64,000 nucleotides of DNA, taken from Candidatus Thioglobus autotrophicus. GTDB lineage: Bacteria; Pseudomonadota; Gammaproteobacteria; PS1; Pseudothioglobaceae. The stretch spans positions 434,001 to 498,000 of the forward strand of contig NZ_CP010552.1 of the NCBI RefSeq assembly GCF_001293165.1. Direction: 5' to 3'. Positions 8,250 to 16,403 of this stretch are shown piece by piece. Below the pieces are notes generated by a model that saw nothing but the letters and a program-made list of their open reading frames with translations, searched no databases and was not told the origin of the DNA. Each line of letters starts with the position of its first letter. The first letter of the stretch is position 1. The position numbers and the translations under genes are program-made.

Positions 8250-9388
8250 GGAATCATCACGCTACTAGGAATATTAACAACTCTTTCCTCTAGCCATTCT
8301 GAACTAGTTAAATCACCACATTGTGCACTTTCAAACATTGGCAACTTATTCATTAATGTCCAAATTGGGCGAGTCATCACACCCTGTGAATTGGTCTCAT
8401 TCAAAAAATCATCTCGCTGTTGTTTATTATTAAGAATGATTGAATTAAGCCAATAGTTTGACTTTCCGCCTTTTGGCTCATTAACAAATCTATAATTACT
8501 ATTATTAAAAAACTTTGCATATATAGTTGCTAATTCATGCTTTCTAAGCAAGAAACTATCAAGATTTTCTAATTGAGCAACCAATAAAGCAGCATTTAAA
8601 TTTGGCATACGATAATTGTAACCAATCATATCGTGTGTGTAATCCCATTTATGTGGAACTTTTGCAGTTGTGGTTAAATGCTTGGCTTTTTTTGCCAACT
8701 CTTCATCATCTGTAATAATGCAACCACCGCCGCCAGCGGTAATAATTTTATTGCCGTTAAAGCTCATTATGCCCATTTGACCATATGTGCCAGTGTGTTT
8801 ATTTTTATACATACTACCTAGGCTCTCGGCTGCATCTTCTATTAAAACAATATGATATTTATCACAAATATCTTTAATTTCATCTATTCTGCAAGGATGC
8901 CCAAATGTGTGCATAGGAATACACGCCTTAATAACCTTACCAGTTTTACTGTTAATGCATTGCTGATTTTTGATCAATGTAAAATTCTCAAGGAATTCTT
9001 TTAACGCTGACGGAGATAAACCCATCGTATCCTTATCAACATCAATAAATATTGGTAGTGCGCCACAATAATTAATTGCATTACAAGTGGCAATAAATGT
9101 AAGCGGTTGGGTAATTACTTCATCATTTTTCCTAACATTAGCAATCAGTAAAGCGACGTGCAGAGCAGATGTACCATTGCTAGTTGCTATAGCATATTTA
9201 GCCCCAGTATATTTAGCAATCTCTTCTTCAAACCTATCTACAAATCTACCTACAGATGATACAAATGTTGAGTCTATGCATTCACTTAAATACCTTTTCT
9301 CATTACCGATAAATTTTGGCTCATGTAAAGGTATAGGGCTGTTTGTTTGGTAGAGATTCTGAATAAAATCAATTACACTATCAAACAT
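8246..9388 (-). CDS. legC: PLP-dependent NDP-4-keto sugar aminotransferase (DegT/DnrJ/EryC1 family)
   Basis: 380 residues. The PLP lysine is in SFNGNKIITAGGGGC, near residue 212. IATSNGTSALHVA near residue 67 and LIEDAAESLGS near residue 187 are the cofactor phosphate and ring-binding motifs. It should transfer an amino group from glutamate to the 4-keto sugar made by LegB. It overlaps legB by 8 bases and legH by 4 bases, in pathway order legB-legC-legH-legI-legG. Confidence 0.87.
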   Translation of the reverse strand: MFDSVIDFIQNLYQTNSPIPLHEPKFIGNEKRYLSECIDSTFVSSVGRFVDRFEEEIAKYTGAKYAIATSNGTSALHVALLIANVRKNDEVITQPLTFIATCNAINYCGALPIFIDVDKDTMGLSPSALKEFLENFTLIKNQQCINSKTGKVIKACIPMHTFGHPCRIDEIKDICDKYHIVLIEDAAESLGSMYKNKHTGTYGQMGIMSFNGNKIITAGGGGCIITDDEELAKKAKHLTTTAKVPHKWDYTHDMIGYNYRMPNLNAALLVAQLENLDSFLLRKHELATIYAKFFNNSNYRFVNEPKGGKSNYWLNSIILNNKQQRDDFLNETNSQGVMTRPIWTLMNKLPMFESAQCGDLTSSEWLEERVVNIPSSVMIP

Positions 9389-10361
9389 TGTATATTTCTG
9401 ATTTATATTTCTTGAGATTATCTGATTTTAAAATCCAATCGATGGTCCTTTGTAAACCTTCCCTAATGCCAACTTGTGACTTAAACCCAGTTAATTTTTT
9501 TATTTTAGAGTTGTCACACAAAAGTCGGAAAACTTCTGATTTTTCTGGTCTAATGCGCTGACTATCTACAATAAATTTAACATCACTATCCATTAACTCT
9601 TTAATCATATTCAGTGTATCGCCAATACTAATTTCAAAATTAGAACCTATGTTAACTACTTGACCGATAGACTCATCACACTCTGCAAGGGCTATAAATC
9701 CACGACAAGTATCATCTACATAATTAAAATCTCTTGTTGGTGTTATATCGCCCAACTTAATTTTTGTTGCACCATTTGCAATCTGTGTAATTATTGTAGG
9801 AATAACTGCCCTAGCAGACTGCCTAGGACCATAAGTATTAAATGGCCTTGCAATAGTAACGGGTAGATTGAATGCATTATAAAAACTCATTGCCATTGCA
9901 TCAGCTGCAATTTTTGTTGCACTGTATGGAGACTGGGGCTGCATTGGATGTTCTTCATCAATTGGTGTATATTGTGCTGTGCCATATACTTCGCTAGTTG
10001 AGGTGTGTATCACTCGTATATTACCTTGTTCTTTTGCTGCTTGGCAGATATTTAATGTCCCCTTGATGTTTGTATCTACATAGCTATCTGGAGCAACATA
10101 AGAGTAAGGAATAGCTATCAAAGCCGCGAGATGAAAAATAATATCTACATTTTTGGTAATAAATTTACAATAATGAGGATCTCTTATGTCACCAGTTAGT
10201 ACTTCAACTTTATCCTTGCATTCAATATCCTCAATCCAGCCCCAATTATTAAAAGAATTATATTGAGAAAGTGCTTTGATTTTATAGCCTTTTTTTACAA
10301 GCAGCTCAACAAGTCGTGAGCCTATAAAGCCATCTGCCCCAGTAACAAGCGCTATTGACAT
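9381..10361 (-). CDS. legB: NDP-sugar 4,6-dehydratase of legionaminic acid pathway (SDR family)
   Basis: 326 residues, an extended short-chain dehydrogenase. The NAD-binding VTGADGFIGSRLVE is at the N-terminus. The catalytic pair is in SPYSATKIAADAM (YxxxK, near residue 145), preceded by STSEVYGTA. It removes water from the NDP-GlcNAc-type sugar to give the 4-keto-6-deoxy intermediate used by LegC. It is the first pathway gene of this block. The partner enzymes PtmA and PtmF known from Campylobacter are not seen in the window. Confidence 0.85.
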   Translation of the reverse strand: MSIALVTGADGFIGSRLVELLVKKGYKIKALSQYNSFNNWGWIEDIECKDKVEVLTGDIRDPHYCKFITKNVDIIFHLAALIAIPYSYVAPDSYVDTNIKGTLNICQAAKEQGNIRVIHTSTSEVYGTAQYTPIDEEHPMQPQSPYSATKIAADAMAMSFYNAFNLPVTIARPFNTYGPRQSARAVIPTIITQIANGATKIKLGDITPTRDFNYVDDTCRGFIALAECDESIGQVVNIGSNFEISIGDTLNMIKELMDSDVKFIVDSQRIRPEKSEVFRLLCDNSKIKKLTGFKSQVGIREGLQRTIDWILKSDNLKKYKSEIYNV

Positions 10362-10397
10362 AACATTACTCCAATAAATAAATAAATTTTACATAGT

Positions 10398-10437
10398 TAA
10401 ACTTTATTTACTAAATAATTTTAATAAATAAAGTTTA
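10398..10437. repeat. 13-bp perfect inverted repeat between SGNH gene and legB
   Basis: The arms TAAACTTTATTTA (10398-10410) and TAAATAAAGTTTA (10425-10437) pair perfectly around a 14-base loop. The right arm contains the stop codon of the upstream SGNH-type gene. In RNA this is an almost pure A-U stem and no clear U-tract follows, so it is at best a weak attenuator, RNA-processing or stability element. It lies in the only larger gap (73 bases) of the leg operon. Confidence 0.5.
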
Positions 10438-11490
10438 TAAATTCCTAAATGCCTTATCACCAATTAGCTGCGCTATCACACGATTAGCATCAGGGGAGAA
10501 ATGTCCGCCACCACTGGCTACATAAGCATCATCTATATCAATTTTCTTGTATAAATCCAATGTAAGGTCAATGAAAGATATATCAGAGAACTTTAATGAT
10601 GCCTTTTCGATAACATTTTGATATTGGAGTACTTGGCCGCTAATACGCTTTTTTGCAACACCTTTATCAGCAAGCAATACAAACATAGGGCTAAAATTAT
10701 ATTTACCGCTAAGATTGTTAAACCTATTCATTAAAGCATAAAACAATTCACTTTCATCAGCCCAAATTTGAAGGCTATAGTTTTGAGCTTTATTCCCAAA
10801 TATGTTAAAACGGTTATTTTTAAAGTACTGATAATTACCATCCCACTTAGTCAGTATTTTTTTCTGCCTGTACAAATATTTTATCTCACCCTTGTTTTTA
10901 ACAGGGTTGGGTAAAAAAGATAGCTTGCCATTATCGTCAATATATGCTCGCGGCTTTACCCCAAAAATATTTCCTTTTTCCAGCCAGTGTTTATAAATAC
11001 TAACAGTTCTGGCCATTGTTGCAACGCAAACAATAATACATACAAAACTAGTTCTATCATTTTCTATACATCTTTCCAAACGCAATAAAGACTGATCTAA
11101 GCCATAATTTCCAACACCATAATTAGCACAATAGGTGTCATAAGTGTCGCCGAGTTGCCATGCAATGGTTTCATTATCACAAACCTCTCTACTCATTGCA
11201 AAAGAGTCACCATAAATTGAAAAGGTATTATTTTTTGTATTTTTAGATCGCGACGTAATGCGTGATCCAATTTTATCAATTGTCCAGAAAGGGGGGTCGC
11301 CTTTCAACACCCCCTTAGACACAGAGTCTTTTTTTTGCATTCCTGGTTTTGGACACCAGCCCAACTCAGCATCCCAAGTAGAAAACCTAGTAAGTTTATT
11401 GGAAGATACCTTGGGAAAATATCTAATATACCTAATGCCTTTCATGATCTTTTTAAATTTAAAGATAATGCTATCTATTAATTTAGTCAT
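10435..11490 (-). CDS. SGNH/GDSL hydrolase-like protein, possible sugar O-acyl enzyme
   Basis: 351 residues, no signal peptide. The SGNH pattern can be read in TFSIYGDSFAMS (block I GDS, near residue 91), the glycine/asparagine motif ANYGVGNYGLDQ (near 117) and the C-terminal GGGHFSPDANRVIA with its histidine (near 335). Stand-alone SGNH proteins in polysaccharide clusters usually add or remove acetyl groups. Lying between the leg genes and two glycosyltransferase-like genes suggests a glycan substrate, but neither direction nor substrate can be set from sequence. Confidence 0.6.
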   Translation of the reverse strand: MTKLIDSIIFKFKKIMKGIRYIRYFPKVSSNKLTRFSTWDAELGWCPKPGMQKKDSVSKGVLKGDPPFWTIDKIGSRITSRSKNTKNNTFSIYGDSFAMSREVCDNETIAWQLGDTYDTYCANYGVGNYGLDQSLLRLERCIENDRTSFVCIIVCVATMARTVSIYKHWLEKGNIFGVKPRAYIDDNGKLSFLPNPVKNKGEIKYLYRQKKILTKWDGNYQYFKNNRFNIFGNKAQNYSLQIWADESELFYALMNRFNNLSGKYNFSPMFVLLADKGVAKKRISGQVLQYQNVIEKASLKFSDISFIDLTLDLYKKIDIDDAYVASGGGHFSPDANRVIAQLIGDKAFRNL

Positions 11491-12855
11491 TTAATCTGAA
11501 TTTATATTGTCACAATATATATAGAATGTATTTCTTCCTACTGGTACACAAGTTACGTTTCTTTTTAATATGCCATTTTCATGCATGCATGAAAAATAAT
11601 TAGTCAGCTCCAAGGTGTTATCAATAATAAATTTTTTCCTTAAAGAGTGTCTCTCGTGTTTTTTTACTTTATTAAAAATAAAGTAGTCTTTTAATTTCCT
11701 AGTACTTGTGTAAAAGAATTTATTGAATTGATACCTATTATTAGAAATCTCCACACTATTCAAGTCAAAAAAAGATTTTGTTTGTACAGCTTCTAGAGAG
11801 CTCACTATGTCATTTAATGGTATTTTATCAGCAAGATAACCATCAAGATTCATCATAGACGGGTGAAATTCTGCTGGTGAAAATATACCATCCAGCAACT
11901 CATCTACATTAAAGGCAACTTTTGCAATTTTATCCACACTATTTAGTTTATATTGTGAGACTGAATTTGGTGTATATGCAATAGTGTTTTTTTTCATAAA
12001 TACCGCCTCTAATCCTGTAGTGCAGCAGTTGTGTATAACAGCTTTACTTGCAAGGATCCATGGTGCAACATCATAATCAGAACTTACTATAATATTATTA
12101 TAATCAGAAAAATATTCTTGAATTTTATCTATAGACTCAGATGGGTGTGGCCGAAACACAACCTTAACACCTCTTAAGCTAATTTCTTTTGCGACTTTTA
12201 CAAATTCTTTAAATAAAAACTCAACTATTTTAAAATTCTCTTCATAAATCTTAGTGTTCTCGCTTTTTTCGAGAAAGCCTGTTATTGTAAACATTTGTTT
12301 CACATGCTTCCTGTTTGTATAATATGCAAAATTACTTGACATTAATACAAATTCACCTAAATCTCTCTTTATATCATCTGACAACTTATCATAATATCCA
12401 TAATATCTATTCTTCCATAAATGTAATCTAGGATTTCCAACTGCAATAAATTTATCTTTCAGCTTTGGGTGTAGATTTAGCAGGTGATCGGCTTGCTTAT
12501 CTCCCCATAAAAGATGCCTATCTGGAAGTTTGATGGCATCAGACGGCATATCTACGCCTATATACTCATCCAAACTTCCAACAAGAACCCCTTCTTCTTC
12601 CATATTTACTATTTTATAACCACTGCTTATAAGGTCACTGAGTATGGTTACACTATTAGACCTTGCGCTTTTCCTTACAATAGTTGCTCTAGGTATTATT
12701 TTTCCTATAGATTTTATAGTGGCCCTCTCACCAATAAAAACATGATTTCCTCTTTCTGCAAGGAGTGCAGCTACTGTTAAGCGGGAAAGCAATTCTCTTT
12801 TCTTTATCTCAACATCAAAATAGAATACTGGTCTTTCTTGATTTTTATCCATCAT
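11491..12855 (-). CDS. Surface carbohydrate biosynthesis protein, GT-B-like
   Basis: 454 residues. It resembles the family annotated as surface carbohydrate biosynthesis protein, found in LPS and capsule loci. Features I can see: FYFDVEIKKRELLSRLTVA at the start, the mid-protein AVGNPRLHLWKNRYY, VVFRPHPSE near residue 230 and a nucleotide-sugar-like site SKAVIHNCCTTGLEAVFM near residue 275. The layout fits a GT-B transferase in the CDP-glycerol/CMP-sugar transferase style. Because it travels with CMP-nonulosonate genes, a nonulosonosyltransferase role is possible but unproved. It ends one base before the SGNH gene start. Confidence 0.6.
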   Translation of the reverse strand: MMDKNQERPVFYFDVEIKKRELLSRLTVAALLAERGNHVFIGERATIKSIGKIIPRATIVRKSARSNSVTILSDLISSGYKIVNMEEEGVLVGSLDEYIGVDMPSDAIKLPDRHLLWGDKQADHLLNLHPKLKDKFIAVGNPRLHLWKNRYYGYYDKLSDDIKRDLGEFVLMSSNFAYYTNRKHVKQMFTITGFLEKSENTKIYEENFKIVEFLFKEFVKVAKEISLRGVKVVFRPHPSESIDKIQEYFSDYNNIIVSSDYDVAPWILASKAVIHNCCTTGLEAVFMKKNTIAYTPNSVSQYKLNSVDKIAKVAFNVDELLDGIFSPAEFHPSMMNLDGYLADKIPLNDIVSSLEAVQTKSFFDLNSVEISNNRYQFNKFFYTSTRKLKDYFIFNKVKKHERHSLRKKFIIDNTLELTNYFSCMHENGILKRNVTCVPVGRNTFYIYCDNINSD

Positions 12856-12872
12856 AATAAGTAGGCATATTG

Positions 12873-14171
12873 TTAAATATTGTCTTCAATTAACTTCATT
12901 GTTCTTTTCCCAGAATTTCCATCACTATTGCCAAGTACGTCATCTAATAGCTTTTTTTTGCTACTAGACAGGTACTTATTAAATTTATTTTTCTCCAGAA
13001 GATCTAAAACAATATCTCGGAACTCGCTTGAACTCCTAGGTAAATATGCAGAATCGCCTAGATAAAATACGTAATCCTTGAGAGAATCTGGGACTTCTGA
13101 AAATAACTCTGGAGAAACCACTTGACAGCCTGAAGCAATAGCTTCGAAGACTGCTGTAGTATTAAAGCCAACCACAACACTGGCATCCAATAAAAGATCA
13201 TGACCGGCACCTTCATAAACTATTTTAATATTAGATGGAATGTTATCTGACAACAAACCTACCTGCATATCAGAAAATCCAGTTTTCGTCTTGAAAAAAA
13301 ACTCCACATTTGGCACTTCATGTGCAATTTTAACTAAATTTTGCGTGACTTTTTTGGCTAGACTTTCAAAGTCTTTAGTGAAACCCTCTCTATTTTGTTT
13401 TTGAGTAATTCCAGCTGTGTTCTGTATCATGAAATAAACAAGTTTAGGTTTTACCGGGTTTTGTCGATCTAATCGCTGGTTATGACTCAGATCCATCCTT
13501 GAGCAACCAGTAACAACAATCTCGCTTTGACTACTTAAACCTGAACCTAGTATAGCGTCCTTACTAATCTTGTTGTACACACTAATACCATCTATATGAA
13601 ACTTTAAATGCCTTTCTTTTAGAGTTGCCACCCACAACTTCGCAGATTTCTCAGTCATTAAGCATTCTTTATGAAGTAAAATAAAATTAATTTTATTTAA
13701 TTTTGACGCTTCTGCTAATTCTTTTTCTGGATAATATGTTATATTAAATTCTATAAATGCATCCAAGCCAAATAATTTTTTAAACCAAAAAAGCACCTTG
13801 GACAAATGTTTTCTATAAAGTAGTTTTTTATTCTTTATGTTCGAAGTTGCGCTACGATAATCAGAATCAGAAACAAGGCCATCTAGATAAATGGTAAATA
13901 TATGCTTAACTAAAGATCTTGGAAAAAGATAATATGAGTAAGGCTTAATAGAGTTTTTCAGTGCATTTTCCACATCTTCATTCCCTCCAAGTCTGGATAA
14001 AATAATTACTTTTTTCCCTTTAAATTTATAACCTCCATTATGTCTTTTTCTCAGGGAAATCCTCCAAATAATAGCTGTCAGAATGTGCAAATTTTTTCTG
14101 GTGGAAAATTTAGATATATAATCTCTACATGTAATTAAAAAAGATTTCATTTTGAAATTTAATGAAAACAT
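12873..14171 (-). CDS. Putative GT-B glycosyltransferase of unknown acceptor
   Basis: 432 residues. No firm family match. The C-terminal half has the pattern of a GT-B donor domain: EFFFKTKTG, then LLLDASVVVGFNTTAVFEAIASGCQVVSPE around residues 320-355, similar in layout to capsule transferases of the Kdo/sialic acid type. A possible alternative start is the Met at residue 8. It sits 5 bases after the second CMP-sugar synthetase gene, so it is a reasonable candidate transferase for that sugar. This is inference from context and fold pattern only. Confidence 0.5.
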   Translation of the reverse strand: MFSLNFKMKSFLITCRDYISKFSTRKNLHILTAIIWRISLRKRHNGGYKFKGKKVIILSRLGGNEDVENALKNSIKPYSYYLFPRSLVKHIFTIYLDGLVSDSDYRSATSNIKNKKLLYRKHLSKVLFWFKKLFGLDAFIEFNITYYPEKELAEASKLNKINFILLHKECLMTEKSAKLWVATLKERHLKFHIDGISVYNKISKDAILGSGLSSQSEIVVTGCSRMDLSHNQRLDRQNPVKPKLVYFMIQNTAGITQKQNREGFTKDFESLAKKVTQNLVKIAHEVPNVEFFFKTKTGFSDMQVGLLSDNIPSNIKIVYEGAGHDLLLDASVVVGFNTTAVFEAIASGCQVVSPELFSEVPDSLKDYVFYLGDSAYLPRSSSEFRDIVLDLLEKNKFNKYLSSSKKKLLDDVLGNSDGNSGKRTMKLIEDNI

Positions 14172-14176
14172 TGTGC

Positions 14177-14884
14177 TTATTGGTGGCTCCTTTTAAGTAT
14201 GTAATCAGCAAAATCTAAATCAAATTCAGTATCTATATTAACAAAATCACCTACACAAATAAGTGCTCCACTGTTATTTCCCATTGTCAATTTATCAGTC
14301 AATAAGGTTTCTCTCTTTATAACATAAACAAAACCGTTACGACTATATACAGGCTCTAATTGTTGTCTAGCAATGATTTCTTTTCCATTTACATCATAAT
14401 AGTCAAGCTTTTTACCTGTAACTGTCAATTGTTTCAATGGGTGACACTTACTATCAGCTTCAGATACCGTCCATACAGAATCATAATTTTCATTAACAAG
14501 CATCTCTATAGAATCCACAATATGTTTTTTTGTTCTAAACGGTGATGTTGGTTGAAGCATAACCACTACATCATATTTTTTTTTATCCTGTCGCTCCATT
14601 TCTTTAAGAGCGTGCGTTAAAACTTGTAAGTCAGATACCCTGTCGCCAGATAACACCTCTGGCCGCCTAAATGGAGCATCGGCGCCACCCTTGATTGCCG
14701 CCTTTGCTATTTCCTCATTATCTGTCGAAACAACAACTCTATCTAAAAAATCTACAGACAATGCAACTCGAGAAGCTATTTCCACAATTGGTACATCGCC
14801 AAGTTTCTTTAAATTTTTAAGGGGTATGCCTTTACTACCCCCTCTCGCTGGGATAACAGTCAAAATATTTAAATTATTAATCAT
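14177..14884 (-). CDS. Second acylneuraminate cytidylyltransferase (CMP-nonulosonate synthetase)
   Basis: 235 residues, NeuA family: TVIPARGGSKGIPLKN at residues 9-24, VMLQPTSPFRTKKH near 108 and a late VNIDTEFDLDFA acidic motif. It is clearly different from LegF at 1101-1838, so it probably activates a different acid, the product of the NeuB-cupin synthase at 16396-17937. The start codon overlaps the stop of the (broken) methyltransferase frame as ATGA, which indicates translational coupling within the second module. Confidence 0.82.
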   Translation of the reverse strand: MINNLNILTVIPARGGSKGIPLKNLKKLGDVPIVEIASRVALSVDFLDRVVVSTDNEEIAKAAIKGGADAPFRRPEVLSGDRVSDLQVLTHALKEMERQDKKKYDVVVMLQPTSPFRTKKHIVDSIEMLVNENYDSVWTVSEADSKCHPLKQLTVTGKKLDYYDVNGKEIIARQQLEPVYSRNGFVYVIKRETLLTDKLTMGNNSGALICVGDFVNIDTEFDLDFADYILKRSHQ

Positions 14885-15771
14885 TCTTCTACCATTAATT
14901 CCATATATATATTGTCACTTTGTTTATTTTTTTCTAAAGAAGCTTTCCAAAATGCATCTTGCATATCGTCAATGCCTTCCATAGATAATTTCCCCTTTGG
15001 CTTTCCATCTCTCAACCAATATAGCATATTTGCCATGCCATATCTATGAATAAATCTAACGTTAGCAACTCTAAATCCAGCAAACTCTGCACATTTAACA
15101 AGGCTGTATTCATCAAAATACCATCAATGCTGCGTCCTATAAAAGAATTGATAAAATTTATCTTTTAACAAGGTTGTCAATACGTCATTTCGATTGGGTG
15201 TACTTATCAATAACCGGCCTCCAGGCCTGATTAATTCTTTTATTTGTTTGAGAAATTCTACTGGATTTTTAACATGTTCAATTACTTGAATAGAAAATCC
15301 ATAATCTATCGTTTCTTTCTCATTTTTTATAGCTTCAGACAAACTTGGGTAGACTTTATGGCCACGATTAGATAACAACTCTAAATACGGAGCACATGGC
15401 TCTATTCCTAGTTGATTAGAGCTTACATTTTTTAACATGTCTAACAAGCTTCCGGCACCACAACCCACGTCAAGAACATTTGCACCTCTTAAAGATTTTG
15501 GGAAAAAAGCTTCTAGGGTGTAATGCTGCATCTCATCTTGTTCAATAACTGACTGATCACCTTCTAGACTCTCCTTTAATTTCCTTCTGTACTGGCCAGT
15601 TTCATAAAATTCATCTGAAATGCAATCATCCTCTCTCAATCTTTGCACTTTACAACCAGTACATTCATAAATTATTGCAGAACTCTTACACCTTCCATAA
15701 GCTCCATCTCTTATGTCACCAGTATATATTTCGTTGAATTTTTCACCACAAATTTCACACACATTATTCAT
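14881..15771 (-). pseudogene. SAM-dependent methyltransferase interrupted by an in-frame TGA
   Basis: The frame from ATG 15771 gives 215 residues, then TGA at 15124-15126, then 80 more codons in the same frame to a TGA at 14881-14883, with no frameshift. The N-terminus has a zinc-like cysteine set (CEICGEKF, YECTGCKVQR). The SAM site VLDVGCGAGSLLDML is near residue 98, and RPGGRLLISTPNRND follows. The tail (WYFDEYSLVKCAEFAGFRV and onward) continues the methyltransferase C-terminus seen in this family. A usual arginine codon CGA changed to TGA at the stop would explain the sequence. The full frame would overlap the next gene as ATGA, which supports it being one original gene. A sequencing error or readthrough is possible. 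Confidence 0.75.
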
Positions 15772-16403
15772 AATTTAAGCTCTTTAATCAGTTTTTTGAG
15801 TGTACCTAATAAAACTTCAGGTCTACTATTAAATCTATTCCAATTTTCTCCTATCCCAATAAACTTACAGCCTATTGATAGTGCTGCTTTTTGATCTACC
15901 TCACTATCACCTATATATGCAACTTCTGATAAAGAATAATCACTCAAAAGAAGTATTGATTTCAAGTGATCTTTCTTACTGTCTGGAGACCCCATAACCC
16001 CATCAAATAATTCATTCCAGCCTCGCATATCTATAATTCTTTGGAGGGTATCTATGGGTGTAGCCGAACTCAAAAACACTTTAACTTTTCTTCTTTTTAA
16101 CTCTTTAAGGGTTTTTAACGCTCCAAGAATTTCAGGAGCATTATAAATTTTACGTTCACATATCTTTGTATACAAATCAGATAGGCATATTGCACTAATG
16201 GCAGACTTATGAGGTTTTTTAAGATTTCTAATTAAAGCATTAAAAACGCTATACCTATCACCAGAATCTGGCATAGAAAACAACTTGTCAAGTATTGAGT
16301 CTGCACCAATAATATCTTTAGTGACTTCGTAAAAAGCTCTTCTTTTTATTTCATTAGATTCAACTAACGTCCCGTCGAAGTCAAAAACAACACACTTAAT
16401 CAC
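15768..16403 (-). CDS. HAD-superfamily phosphatase, likely sugar phosphatase
   Basis: 211 residues. HAD motif I is VVFDFDGTLVE (residues 5-15) and motif II is VFLSSATP near residue 110. The lysine lies in the DSKKDHL region near 145, and motif IV is YIGDSEVDQKAA near 167. The helical cap lies between motifs I and II as in the phosphoglycolate/NanP-type class. It sits directly after the NeuB-cupin gene with an 8-base overlap. In KDN and animal sialic acid routes a HAD phosphatase removes the 9-phosphate after the synthase, so that role is plausible here, but it is inferred. Confidence 0.75.
   Translation of the reverse strand: MIKCVVFDFDGTLVESNEIKRRAFYEVTKDIIGADSILDKLFSMPDSGDRYSVFNALIRNLKKPHKSAISAICLSDLYTKICERKIYNAPEILGALKTLKELKRRKVKVFLSSATPIDTLQRIIDMRGWNELFDGVMGSPDSKKDHLKSILLLSDYSLSEVAYIGDSEVDQKAALSIGCKFIGIGENWNRFNSRPEVLLGTLKKLIKELKL

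Noticed and set aside
1101-10361. Pseudaminic acid pathway
   Set aside because: There is no PseB/PseC-like pair. The PtmE CBS-nucleotidyltransferase, LegB-type dehydratase and NeuC-type hydrolysing epimerase point to legionaminic acid.
15124-15126. TGA as a selenocysteine codon in the methyltransferase
   Set aside because: The following sequence does not show a bacterial SECIS-like stem that I can defend, the residue is not at a redox site, and related proteins are expected to carry arginine here. A nonsense mutation is simpler.
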